Made by a program: the position numbers and the translations under genes. This document shows positions 1 through 13,700 of a DNA stretch of 64,000 nucleotides, in pieces. Origin of the DNA: Symsagittifera roscoffensis (Eukaryota > Xenacoelomorpha > Acoela > Convolutidae). The stretch lies in contig NC_087064.1 of the NCBI RefSeq assembly GCF_963678635.1, positions 29,676,189 through 29,740,188 of the forward strand, written 5' to 3'. The notes under the pieces are model-generated. The model was not told the DNA's origin, did not search any database, and worked only from the letters and a program-made list of their open reading frames with translations. Position 1 is the stretch's first letter. Every line of letters begins with the position of its first letter.

Positions 1-486
1 TTCATATTTTTTTAGAATTGTTTGGCCTAGTTAGATGGTAGAAAATTAAACGAAGCTTCATGAACTAATTAATCCATGCCTAAAATATGAGCTTAATTAA
101 CATTTGAAAAAATATTTCAGCTCCTTAACTTGCTTCAAGTTACACACAGATGAGAAACAGAGCACCGCACCACTTCTGATACAAAAAATACAGGCAAACT
201 CTCGGGCGTAGAAAAAAATCGGTTGTATAAAAAGCTGCGACATGATTCAATTTTGCCGAACTTTATATAGGCGAACAACAAAACCGTTCTATAGCGCTCT
301 TGAATCATAAACGCTCACTTGACAAAATCTAACGAAGCGAATTTTGTGGAGAAAAAAGTTCGTTTATTTGGAATGTTTGCAATCAGATAAATATCGTCAT
401 CTTGAAAAATTAAGACGAAGCTCCATTCAGCGCTTACTTTTCAGTAAGAGGAAGATTAAATGCCAAAAAGAAAATATCCCGAAAAT
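1..486. other. A+T-rich flank left of the satellite, no gene
   Basis: No credible coding region is seen. Around positions 155-175 there is a short segment ending in GCACCGCACCACTTCTG that resembles dispersed copies near 40,892 and 45,321 (cagaggcaaag...cttcgcaccactt). It is probably part of a dispersed non-autonomous repeat. Satellite-type sequence begins near 487. Confidence 0.5.
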
Positions 487-3269
487 GTGTATCAAAAAAT
501 ACTCAATTACGTCCACCATTTAAAGAAAACAGCAAACAATTTTAAATTTTAGAGAAAGATGCTTAAATCATAAGCAAAGTCCACGCTGTGGCAATTAAAT
601 CAACAAACATCAGCAGACCAATCTTTTGACCCATTCGTAAGCTCACAAATATCTCACGATAATTTGAAAATTGCGCAATTCTAATGATTATCAAACAGAG
701 ACAACAAACAGTTAAAAAAAGTCAATGAACGCGAGAAAACAGAAAAACTGGCTCGTATTTTTGCAAAACTTAAATTTCGAACTTCAAATAAAAAATAAAG
801 GGCCTTGAAGCTCGTTGAATTTTCAGACCAATTCATGTTCGACTTTCTTGAGAAAAGTAACCCAATTTCAGTAAACTGGATCAAGAAGTTGTTCGTGACC
901 TTAACACTTTTACTGATCGATAGTTGAGTTTTTCTTTTTAACAAACGAAATGAAGTTAATTTATTTGAAAAAATAAAGAAATCAAAAGACAATTGTGAAT
1001 AAAAAAATACACAATTACGTTCACCATTTGAAAAAAATCAGCAAATAGTTTTAAATTTTAGTGAAATTTTCTTAAATCATAAGCAAAGTCCACGCTGTGG
1101 GAATTAAATCAACAAAGATACGCAGACCAATCTTTTGACCCATTCATAAGCTCACGAACCATTCACTATAACTTGACAATTTCGCAATTCTAATGATTAT
1201 CAATCAGAGCCAACAAACAGTTCAAAAAGTAAATGAACGCAAGGAAACGAAAAAAATTCGCTAGTATTTTTGCAAAACTTAACTTATCTTTTGACCCATT
1301 CATAAGCTCACGAACCATTCACGATAACTTGACAATTTCGCAATTGTAACGATAATCAATCAGAGCCAACAAACAGTTAAGTAAATGAACGCAAGGAAAC
1401 AGAAAAAAAAAACTGGCTAGTATTTTTGCAAAACTTAACTTTCGAAATTCAAAAAAAATTAAATGGCCTTGAAGCTCGTTGAATTTTCAGACCAATTCAT
1501 GTTCGACTTTCTTGAGAAAAGTAACCCAATTTCAGTAAACTGGATCAAGAAGTTGTTCGTGACCTTAACAATTTAACTGATCGATAGTTGAGTTTGTTTT
1601 CTTTTCAACAAACGAAATGAAATTAATTTCTTTCAAAAAAAAAGAAATCAAAAGACAATTGTGTATCAAAAAATAATCAATTACGTCGACCATTAAGAGA
1701 AAACAACAAATAGTTTTAAATTTTAGTGAAAATTGCTTAAATCATAAGCAAAGTCCACACTGTGGGAATTAAATCAACAAAGATAAGCAGACCAATCTTT
1801 TGACCCATTCATAGGCTCACGAACCATTCACTATAACTTGACAATTTCGCAATTCTAATGATTATCAATCAGAGCCAACAAACAGTTCAAAAAGTAAATG
1901 AACGCAAGGAAACGAAAAAAACTCGCTAGTATTTTTGCAAAACTTAACTTATCTTTTGACCCATTCATAAGCTCACGAACCATTCACGATAACTTGACAA
2001 TTTCGCAATTCTAACGATAATCAATCAGAGCCAACAAACAGTTAAGTAAATGAACGCAAAGAAAACTGAAAAAAAATTGGCTAGTATTTTTGCAAAACTT
2101 AACTTTCGAAATTCAAAAAAAATTAAATGGCTTTGAAGCTCGTTGAATTTTCAGACCAATTCATGTTCGACTTTCTTGAGAAAAGTAACCCAATTTCAGT
2201 AAACTGGATCAAGAAGTTGTTCGTGACCTCAACAATTTTACTGATCGATAGTTGAGTTTGTTTTCTTTTCAACAAACGAAATGAAATTAATTTATTTCAA
2301 AAAAAAAGAAATCAAAAGACAATTGTGTATCAAAAAATACTCAATTACGTCGACCATTAGGAGAAAACAACAAATAGTTTTAAATTTTAGTGAAAAGTGC
2401 TTAAATCATAAGCAAAGTCCACACTGTGGGAATTAAATCAACAAAGATAAGCAGACCAATCTTTTGACCCATTCATAAGCTCACGAACCATTCACTATAA
2501 CTTGACAATTTCGCAATTCTAATGATTATCAATCAGAGCCAACAAACAGTTCAAAAAGTAAATGAACGCAAGGAAACGAAAAAAACTCGCTAGTATTTTT
2601 GCAAAACTTAACTTATCTTTTGACCCATTCATAAGCTCACGAACCATTCACGATAACTTGACAATTTCGCAATTCTAACGATTATCAATCACAGCCAACA
2701 AACAGATAAGTAAATGAACGCAAGGAAACAGAAAAAAAATTGGCTAGTATTTTTGCAAAACTTAACTTTCGAAATTCAAAAAAAATTAAATGGCCTTGAA
2801 GCTCGTTGAATTTTCAGACCAACTAATGGTCGACTTTCTTGAGAAAAGTAACCCAATTTCAGTAAACTGGATCGAGAAGTTGTTCGTGACCTTAACACTT
2901 TTACTGATCGATAGTTGAGTTTGTTTTCTTTTCAACAAACGAAATGAAGTTAATTTATTTCAAAAAAAAGAAATCAAAAGACAATTGTGAATCAAAAAAT
3001 ACACAATTACGTTCACCATTTGAAAAAAATCAGCAGATAGTTTTAAATTTTAGTGAAAATTGCTTAAATCATAAGCAAAGTCCACACTGTGGGAATTAAA
3101 TCAACAAAGATAAGCAGACCAATCTTTTGACCCATTTATAAGCTCACGAACCATTCACTATAACTTGACAATTTCGCAATTCTAATGATTATCAATCAGA
3201 GCCAACAAACAGTTCAAAAAGTAAATGAACGCAAGGAAACGAAAAAACTCGCTTGTATTTTTGCAAAAC

Positions 3270-6200
3270 TTAACTTATCTTTTGACCCATTCATAAGCTC
3301 ACGAACCATTCACGATAACTAGACAATTTTGCAATTCTAACGATTATCAATCAGAGCCAACAAACAGTTAAGTAAGTGAACGCAAGGAAACAGAAAAAAA
3401 CTGGCTAGTATTTTTGCAAAACTTAACTTTCGAAATTCAAAAAAAAATTAAATGGCCTTGAAGCCTGTTGAATTTTCAGGACAACTAATGGTCGACTTTC
3501 TTGAGAAAAGTAACCCAATTTCAGTAAACTGGATCGAGAAGTTGTTCGTGACCTTAACAATTTTACTGATCGATAGTTGAGTTTGTTTTCTTTTCAACAA
3601 ACGAAATGAAATTAATTTATTTCAAAAAAAAAGAAATCAAAAGACAATTGTGTATCAAAAAATACTCAATTACGACCACCATTAGGAGAAAACAACAAAT
3701 AGTTTTAAATTTTAGTGAAAATTGCTTAAATCATAAGCAAAGTCCACACTGTGGGAATTAAATCAACAAAGATAAGCAGACCAATCTTTTGACCCATTCA
3801 TAAGCTCACGAACCATTCACTATTACTTGACAATTTCGCAATTCTAAAAAATATCAATCAGAGCCAACAAACAGTTCAAAAAGTAAATGAACGCAAGGAA
3901 ACAGAAAAAAAACTGGCTAGTATTTTTGCAAAACTTAACTTATCTTTTGACCCATTCATAAGCTCACGAACCATTCACGATAACTAGACAATTTTGCAAT
4001 TCTAACGATTATCAATCAGAGCCAACAAACAGTTAAGCAAGTGAACGCAAGGAAACAGAAAAAACTGGCTAGTATTTTTGCAAAACTTAACTTTCGAAAT
4101 TCAAAAAAATTAAATGGCCTTGAAGCTCGTTGAATTTTCAGGACAACTAATGGTCGACTTTCTTGAGAAAAGTAACCCAATTTCAGTAAACTGGATCGAG
4201 AAGTTGTTCTTGACCTTAACAATTTTACTGATCGATAGTTGAGTTTGTTTTCTTTTCAACAAACGAAATGAAATTAATTTATTTCAAAAAAAAAAGAAAT
4301 CAAAAGAAAATTGTGTATCAAAAAATACTCAATTACGTCCACCATTAGCAGAAAACAACAAATAGTTTTAAATTTTAGTGAAAATTGCTTAAATCATAAG
4401 CAAAGTCCACACTGTGGGAATTAAATCAACAAATATAAGCAGACCAATCTTTTGACCCATTCATAAGCTCACGAACCATTCACTATAACTTGACAATTTC
4501 GCAATTCTAAAAAATATCAATCAGAGCCAACAAACAGTTCAAAAAGTAAATGAACGCAAGGAAACAGAAAAAAACTGGCTAGTTTTTTGCGAAACTTAAC
4601 TTTCGAAATTCAAATTAAAAATAAATGGCCTCGAAGCTCGTTGAATTTTCAGGACAACTAATGGTCGACTTTCTTGAGAAAAGTAACCCAATTTCAGTAA
4701 ACTGGATCGAGAAGTTGTTCGTGACCTTAACAATTTTACTGATCGATAGTTGAGTTTGTTTTCTTTTCAACAAACGAAATGAAGTTAATTTATTTGAAAA
4801 AAAATAAAGAAATCAAAAGACAGTTTTGAATCAAAAAACACTCAATTACGTCCACCATTTGGAGAAAACAGCAAATAGTTTTAAATTTTAGTGAAAATTG
4901 TTTAAATCATAAGCAAAGTCCACACTGTGGCAATTAAATCAACAAATATAAGCAGACCAATCTTTTGCCCCATTCATAAGCTCATGAACACTTCACGATT
5001 ACTTGAAAATTGCGCAAATCCGATGATTATCAAACAGAGCCAACAAACAGTTTAAAAAGTCAATGAACTCAAGAAAACAGAAAAAAAACTGGCTCGTATT
5101 TTTGCAAAACTTAACTTATCTTTTGACCCATTCATAAGCTCACGAACCATTCACGATAACTAGACAATTTTGCAATTCTAACGATTATCAATCAGAGCCA
5201 ACAAACAGTTAAGTAAGTGAACGCAAGGAAACAGAAAAAAACTGGCTAGTATTTTTGCAAAACTTAACTTTCGAAATTCAAAAAAAAATTAAATGGCCTT
5301 GAAGCCTGTTGAATTTTCAGGACAACTAATGGTCGACTTTCTTGAGAAAAGTAACCCAATTTCAGTAAACTGGATCGAGAAGTTGTTCGTGACCTTAACA
5401 ATTTTACTGATCGATAGTTGAGTTTGTTTTCTTTTCAACAAACGAAATGAAATTAATTTATTTCAAAAAAAAAGAAATCAAAAGACAATTGTGTATCAAA
5501 AAATACTCAATTACGACCACCATTAGGAGAAAACAACAAATAGTTTTAAATTTTAGTGAAAATTGCTTAAATCATAAGCAAAGTCCACACTGTGGGAATT
5601 AAATCAACAAAGATAAGCAGACCAATCTTTTGACCCATTCATAAGCTCACGAACCATTCACTATTACTTGACAATTTCGCAATTCTAAAAAATATCAATC
5701 AGAGCCAACAAACAGTTCAAAAAGTAAATAAACGCAAGGAAACAGAAAAAAAACTGGCTAGTATTTTTGCAAAACTTAACTTATCTTTTGACCCATTCAT
5801 AAGCTCACGAACCATTCACGATAACTAGACAATTTTGCAATTCTAACGATTATCAATCAGAGCCAACAAACAGTTAAGCAAGTGAACGCAAGGAAACAGA
5901 AAAAACTGGCTAGTATTTTTGCAAAACTTAACTTTCGAAATTCAAAAAAAATTAAATGGCCTTGAAGCTCGTTGAATTTTCAGGACAACTAATGGTCGAC
6001 TTTCTTGAGAAAAGTAACCCAATTTCAGTAAACTGGATCGAGAAGTTGTTCGTGACCTTAACAATTTTACTGATCGATAGTTGAGTTTGTTTTCTTTTCA
6101 ACAAACGAAATGAAATTAATTTATTTCAAAAAAAAAGAAATCAAAAGAAAATTGTGTATCAAAAAATACTCAATTACGTCCACCATTAGCAGAAAACAAC

Positions 6201-8800
6201 AAATAGTTTTAAATTTTAGTGAAAATTGCTTAAATCATAAGCAAAGTCCACACTGTGGGAATTAAATCAACAAAGATAAGCAGACCAATCTTTTGACCCA
6301 TTCATAAGCTCACGAACCATTCACTATAACTTGACAATTTCGCAATTCTAAAAAATATCAATCAGAGCCAACAAACAGTTCAAAAAGTAAATGAACGCAA
6401 GGAAACAGAAAAAAAAACTGGCTAGTATTTTTGCAAAACTTAACTTTCGAAATTCAAATAAAAATTAAATGGCCTTGAAGCTCGTTGAGTTTTCAGACCA
6501 ACTAATGGTCGACTTTCTTGAGAAAAGTAACCCAATTTCAGTAAACTGGATCGAGAAGTTGTTCGTGACCTTAACAATTTTACTGATCGATAGTTGAGTT
6601 TGTTTTCTTTTCAACAAACGAAATGAAGTTAATTTATTTGAAAAAAAATAAAGAAATCAAAAGACAGTTTTGAATCAAAAAACACTCAATTACGTCCACC
6701 ATTTGGAGAAAACAGCAAATAGTTTTAAATTTTAGTGAAAATTGTTTAAATCATAAGCAAAGTCCACACTGTGGCAATTAAATCAACAAATATAAGCAGA
6801 CCAATCTTTTGCCCCATTCATAAGCTCATGAACACTTCACGATTACTTGAAAATTGCGCAAATCCGATGATTATCAAACAGAGCCAACAAACAGTTTAAA
6901 AAGTCAATGAACTCAAGAAAACAGAAAAAAAAACTGGCTCGTATTTTTGCAAAACTTAACTTATCTTTTGACCCATTCATAAGCTCACGAACCATTCACG
7001 ATAACTAGACAATTTTGCAATTCTAACGATTATCAATCAGAGCCAACAAACAGTTAAGTAAGTGAACGCAAGGAAACAGAAAAAAACTGGCTAGTATTTT
7101 TGCAAAACTTAACTTTCGAAATTCAAAAAAAAATTAAATGGCCTTGAAGCCTGTTGAATTTTCAGGACAACTAATGGTCGACTTTCTTGAGAAAAGTAAC
7201 CCAATTTCAGTAAACTGGATCGAGAAGTTGTTCGTGACCTTAACAATTTTACTGATCGATAGTTGAGTTTGTTTTCTTTTCAACAAACGAAATGAAGTTA
7301 ATTTATTTCAAAAAAAAGAAATCAAAAGACAATTGTGAATCAAAAAATACACAATTACGTTCACCATTTGAAAAAAATCAGCAGATAGTTTTAAATTTTA
7401 GTGAAAATTGCTTAAATCATAAGCAAAGTCCACGCTGTGGCAGATAAATCAACAAATATAAGCAGACCAATCTTTTGATCCATTCATAAGCTCACGAACC
7501 ATTCACGATAACTTGACAATTTAGCAATTCTAATGACTATCAATCAGAGCCAACAAACAGTTCAAAAAGTAAATGAACGCAAGGAAACAGAAAAAAAACT
7601 GGCTAGTATTTTTGCAAAACTTAACTTATCTTTTGACCATTCATAAGCTCACGAACCATTCACGATAACTAGACAATTTTGCAATTCTAACGATTATCAA
7701 TCAGAGCCAACAAACAGTTAAGTAAGTGAACGCAAGGAAACAGAAAAAACTGGCTAGTATTTTTGCAAAACTTAACTTTCGAAATTCAAATCAAAAAAAT
7801 TAAATGGCCTTGAAGCTCGTTGAATTTTCAGGACAACTAATGGTCGACTTTCTTGAGAAAAGTAACCCAATTTCAGTAAACTGGATCGAGAAGTTGTTCG
7901 TGACCTTAACAATTTTACTGATCGATAGTTGAGTTTGTTTTCTTTTCAACAAACGAAATGAAATTAATTTATTTCAAAAAAAAAAAGAAATCAAAAGAAA
8001 ATTGTGTATCAAAAAATACTCAATTACGTCCACCATTAGCAGAAAACAACAAATAGTTTTAAATTTTAGTGAAAATTGCTTAAATCATAAGCAAAGTCCA
8101 CACTGTGGGAATTAAATCAACAAAGATAAGCAGACCAATCTTTTGACCCATTCATAAGCTCACGAACCATTCACTATAACTTGACAATTTCGCAATTCTA
8201 AAAAATATCAATCAGAGCCAACAAACAGTTCAAAAAGTAAATGAACGCAAGGAAACAGAAAAAAAACTGGCTAGTATTTTTGCAAAACTTAACTTTCGAA
8301 ATTCAAATAAAAATTAAATGGCCTTGAAGCTCGTTGAGTTTTCAGACCAACTAATGGTCGACTTTCTTGAGAAAAGTAACCCAATTTCAGTAAACTGGAT
8401 CGAGAAGTTGTTCGTGACCTTAACAATTTTACTGATCGATAGTTGAGTTTGTTTTCTTTTCAACAAACGAAATAAAGTTAATTTATTTGAAAAAAATAAA
8501 GAAATCAAAAGACAATTTTGAATCAAAAAACACTCAATTACGTCCACCATTTGGAGAAAACAGCAAATAGTTTTAAATTTTAGTGAAAATTGTTTATATC
8601 ATAAGCAAAGTCCACACTGTGGCAATTAAATTAACAAATATAAGCAGACCAATCTTTTGCCCCATTCATAAGCTCATGAACACTTCACGATTACTTGAAA
8701 ATTGCGCAAATCCGATGATTATCAAACAGAGCCAACAAACAGTTAAAAAAGTCAATGAACTCAAGAAAACAGAAAAAAAACTGGCTCGTATTTTTGCAAA
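3270..8800. repeat. Higher-order repeat of ~1.84 kb within the satellite
   Basis: A three-unit block (one ~511-bp plus two ~665-bp monomers) is repeated. The block starting ttaacttatcttttgaccca with the diagnostic variant GAAGCCTGTTGAATTTTCAG occurs near 3270, 5111 and 6956, that is 1841 and 1845 bp apart. The variant CACTCAATTACGTCCACC with TTTGG following recurs near 4840, 6685 and 8530. Diagnostic variants are shared between blocks but not between neighbouring monomers, which is the mark of block-wise amplification. Confidence 0.85.
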
Positions 8801-11800
8801 ACTTTAACTTCGAACTTCAAACAAAAAACAAATGGCCTTGAAGCTCGTTAAATTTTTAGACCTATTAATGGTCGAATTTCTTGAGAAGTGTAACCCAATT
8901 TCAGTAAACTGGATCAAAAGGTTGTTCGTGACCCTAACCATTTTACTGATCGATAGTTGAGTTTGCTTTCTTTTTAACAAACGAAATGAAGCTAATTTAT
9001 TTGAAAAAAAAGAAATCAAAAGACAATTGTGTATCAAAAAATACTCAATTAAGTCCACCATTTGAAGAAAACAGCAAAAAATTTTAAATTTTATTGAAAA
9101 TTGCTTAAATCATAAGCAAAGTCCACGCTGTGGCAGATAAATCAACAAATATAAGCAGACCAATCTTTTGATCCATTCATAAGCTCACGAACCATTCACG
9201 ATAACTTGACAATTTAGCAATTCTAATGACTATCAATCAGAGCCAACAAACAGTTCAAAAAGTAAATGAACGCAAGCAAACAGAAAAAAACTGGCTAGTT
9301 TTTTGCGAAACTTAACTTTCGAAATTCAAATTAAAAATAAATGGCCTCGAAACTCGTTGAATTTTCAGACCAATTAATGGTCGACTTTCTTGAGAAAAGT
9401 AACCCAATTTCAGTAAACTGGATCGAGAAGTTAATCGTGACCTTCAAAGTTTTGCTGATCGATAGTTGAGTTTGTTTTCTTTTCAACAAACGAAATGAAG
9501 CTAATTTATTTGAAAAAAAAAGAAATCAAAAGACAATTCTGTATCAAAAAAACACTCAATTAAGTCCACCATTTGAAGAAAACAGCGAAAAATTTTAAAT
9601 TTTATTGAAAATTGCTTAAATTATAAGCAAAGTCCACGCTGTGGCAGATAAATCAACAAATATAAGCAGACCAATCTTTTGATCCATTCATAAGCTCACG
9701 AACCATTCACGATTACTTGAAAATTGCGCAAATCCGATGATTATCAAACAGAGCCAACAAACAGTTAAAAAAGTCAATGAACGCAAGAAAACAGAAAAAA
9801 AACTGGCTCGTATTTTTGCAAAACTTTAACTTCGAACTTCAAACAAAAAAGAAATGGCCTTGAAGCTCGTTAAATTTTTAGACCTATTAATGGTCGACTT
9901 TCTTGAGAAGTGTAACCCAATTTCAGTAAACTGGATCAAAAGGTTGTTCGTGACCTTAACCATTTTACTGATCGATACTTGAGTTTGCTTTCTTTTTAAC
10001 AAACGAAATGAAGCTAATTTATTTGAAAAAAAAAGAAATCAAAAGACAATTGTGTATCAAAAAATACTCAATTAAGTCCACCATTTGAAGAAAACAGCAA
10101 AAAATTTTAAATTTTATTGAAAATTGCTTAAATCATAAGCAAAGTCCACGCTGTGGCAGATAAATCAACAAATATAAGCAGACCAATCTTTTGATCCATT
10201 CATAAGCTCACGAACCATTCACGATAACTTGACAATTTAGCAATTCTAATGACTATCAATCAGAGCCAACAAACAGTTCAAAAAGTAAATGAACGCAAGC
10301 AAACAGAAAAAAACTGGCTAGTTTTTTGCAAAACTTAACTTTCGAAATTCAAATTAAAAATAAATGGCCTCGAAACTCGTTGAATTTTCAGACCAATTAA
10401 TGGTCGACTTTCTTGAGAAAAGTAACCCAATTTCAGTAAACTGGATCGAGAAGTTAATCGTGACCTTCACAGTTTTGCTGATCGATAGTTGAGTTTGTTT
10501 TCTTTTCAACAAACGAAATGAAGCTAATTTATTTGAAAAAAAAAAGAAATCAAAAGACAATTCTGTATCAAAAAAACACTCAATTAAAACCACCATTTGA
10601 AGAAAACAGCGAAAAATTTAAATTTTATTGAAAATTGCTTAAATTATAAGCAAAGTCCACGCTGTGGCAGATAAATCAACAAATATAAGCAGACCAATCT
10701 TTTGATCCATTCATAAGCTCACGAACCATTCACGATAACTTGACAATTTAGCAAATCTAAGGACTATCAATCAGAGTCAACAAACAGTTCAAAAAGTAAA
10801 TGAACGCGAGCAAACAGAAAAAAGACTGGCTAGTATTTTTGCAAAACTTAACTTTCGAAACTCAAATTAAAAATAAATGGCCTTGAAACTCGTTGAATTT
10901 TCAGACCAATTAATGGTCGACTTTCTTGAGAAAAGTAACCCAATTTCAGTAAACTGGATCGACTAATTAATCGTGACCTTCACAGTTTTGCTGATCGATA
11001 GTAAAGTTTGTTTTCTTTTCAACAAACGAAATGAAGTTAGTTTATTTGAAAAAAAAAAAGAAATCAAAAGACAATTGTCTATCAAAAAATACTCAATTAA
11101 GTCAACCATTTGAAGAAAACAGCAAAAAGTTTTGAATTTTATTGAAAGTTGCTTAAATCATAAGCAAAAACCACGCTGTGGCAATTAAATCAACAAACAT
11201 AAGCAGACCAATCTTTTGATCCATTCATAAGCTCACGAATAGTACACGCTAACTTGACAATTTCGCAATTCTGATGATTATCAAACACAGTCAACAAACA
11301 GTTAGAAAAGTCAATGAACGCAATTAAACTGAGAAAAAAACTGGCTCGCCTTTTTGCAAAACTTAACTTCCGAACTTCAAATAAAAAAATGAATGGTCTT
11401 GAAGCTCGCTGAATTTTTAGACCAATTAGTTGTCAACTTTCTTGAAAAAAAACCCAATTTCAGTAAACTAGATCAATAGGTTGTTCGTGACCTTAACACT
11501 TTTACTGATCGATAGTTGAGTTTGTTTTCTTTTTAACAAACGAAATGAAGTTAATTTATTTGAAAAAAATAAAGAAATCAAAAGACAATTTTGAATCAAA
11601 AAACACTCAATTACGTCCACCATTTGGAGAAAACAGCAAATAGTTTTAAATTTTAGAGAAAAATGTTGAAATCATAGGCAAAGTCAACACTGTGGCAATT
11701 AAATTAACAAATAAAATCAGACCAATCTTTTGCCCCATTCATAAGCTCATGAATACTTCACGATTACTTGAAAATTGCGCCATTCTGATTATTATCAAAC

Positions 11801-13700
11801 AGAGCCAACAAACAGTTTAAAAAAGTCAAGGAACGCAAGGAAACAGAAAAAAACTGGCTCGTATTTTTGCAAAACTTAAACTTCGAATAGAAAATAAATG
11901 GCCTTGAAGATTGTTGAATTTTTAGACCTATTAGTGGTCGACTTTCTTGAGAAGTGTAACCCAATTTCAGTAAACTGGATCAATAGGTTGTTCGTGACCT
12001 TTACACTTTTACTGATCGATAGTTGAGTTTGCTTTCTTTTTAACAAACGAAATGATGTTAATTTATTTGAAAAAAAAAAGAAATCAAAAGACAATTGTGT
12101 ATCAAAAAATACTGAATTAAGTCAACCATTTGAAGAAAACAGCAAAAAGTTTTGAATTTTATTGAAAATTGCTTAAATCATAAGCAAAGTCCACGCTGTG
12201 GCAATTAAATCAACAAACATAAGCAGACCAATCTTTTGATCCATTCATAAGCTCACGAATAGCACACGATAACTTGAAAATTTCGCAATTCTGATGATTA
12301 TCAAACACAGTCAACAAACAGTTGAAAAAGTCAATGAACGCAATTAAACAGAGAAAAAAACTGGCTCGCCTTTTTGCAAAACTTAACTTCCGAACTTCAA
12401 ATTAAAAATAAATGGTCTTGAAGCTCACTGAATTCTTAGACCAATTAGTGGTCGACTTTCTTGAAAAAAAATAACCCAATTTCAGTAAACTGGATCAATA
12501 GGTTGTTCATGACCATAACACTTTTTCTGATCGATAGTTGAGTTTGTTTTCTTTTTAACAAACGAAATGAAGTTAAGTTATTTGAAAAAAAAATAAAGAA
12601 ATCAAAAGACAATTGTGAATCAAAAAATACTGAATTACGTCCATCGTTTGAAAAAAAAAACAGCAAATAGTTTTAAATTTTAGTGAAAATTGCTTAAATC
12701 ATAAGCGAAGTCCACGCTGTGGCAATTAAATCAACAAAGATAGGCCGACAATCTTTTGACCCATTCATAAGCTCACGAACCATTCACGATAACTTGACAA
12801 TTTAGCAATTCTAATGACTATCAATCAGAGCCAACGAACAGTTCAAAAAGTAAATGAACGCAAGCAAACAGAAAAAAAAAACAGGCTAGTATTTTTGCAA
12901 AACTTACCTCTCGAAATTCAAATTAAAAATAAATGGCCTTGAAACGCGTTGAATTTTCAGACCAATTAATGGTCGACTTTCTTGAGAAAGTAACCCAATT
13001 TCAGTAAACTGGATCGAGAAGTTGTTCGTGACCTTCACAGTTTTGCTGATCGATAGTTGAGTTTGTTTACTTTTCAACAAACGAAATGAAGTTAGTTTAT
13101 TTGAAAAAAAAGAAATCAAAAGACAATTGTGTATCAAAAAATACTCAATTAAGTCAACCATTTGAAGAAAACAGCAAAAGGTTTTGAATTTTATTGAAAG
13201 TTGCTTAAATCATAAGCAAAGTCCACGCTGTGGCAATTAAATCAACAAATATAAGCAGACCAATCTTTTGATCCATTTATAAGCTCACGAATAGTACACG
13301 ATAACTTGAAAATTTCGCAATTCTGATGATTATCAAACACAGTCAACAAACAGTTGAAAAAGTCAATGAACGCAATTAAACAGAGAAAAAAACTGGCTCG
13401 CATTTTTGCAAAACTTAACTTCCGAACTTCAAAGAAAAAATAAATGGTCTTGAAGCTCACTGAATTTTTAGACCAATTAGTGGTCGACTTTCTTGAAAAA
13501 AATAACCCAATTTCAGTAAACTGGATCAATAGGCTGTTCATGACCATAACACTTTTACTGATCGATAGTTGAGTTTCTTTTCTTTTTCACAAACGAAATG
13601 AAGTTAACTTATTTGAAAAAAATAAAGAAATCAAAATACAATTGTGCATCAAAAATACTCAATTACGTCCATCATTTGAAAAAAAAACAGCAAATAGTTT
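8800..13700. repeat. Higher-order repeat of ~1.02 kb within the satellite
   Basis: In the right half of the array two short monomers alternate. The variant ATTTGAAGAAAACAGC followed by a run of A recurs near 9060 and 10,083. The variant CACGAATAG(T/C)ACACG recurs near 11,232, 12,254 and 13,287. Both give a ~1.02-kb two-monomer period, different from the ~1.84-kb period to the left. Confidence 0.75.
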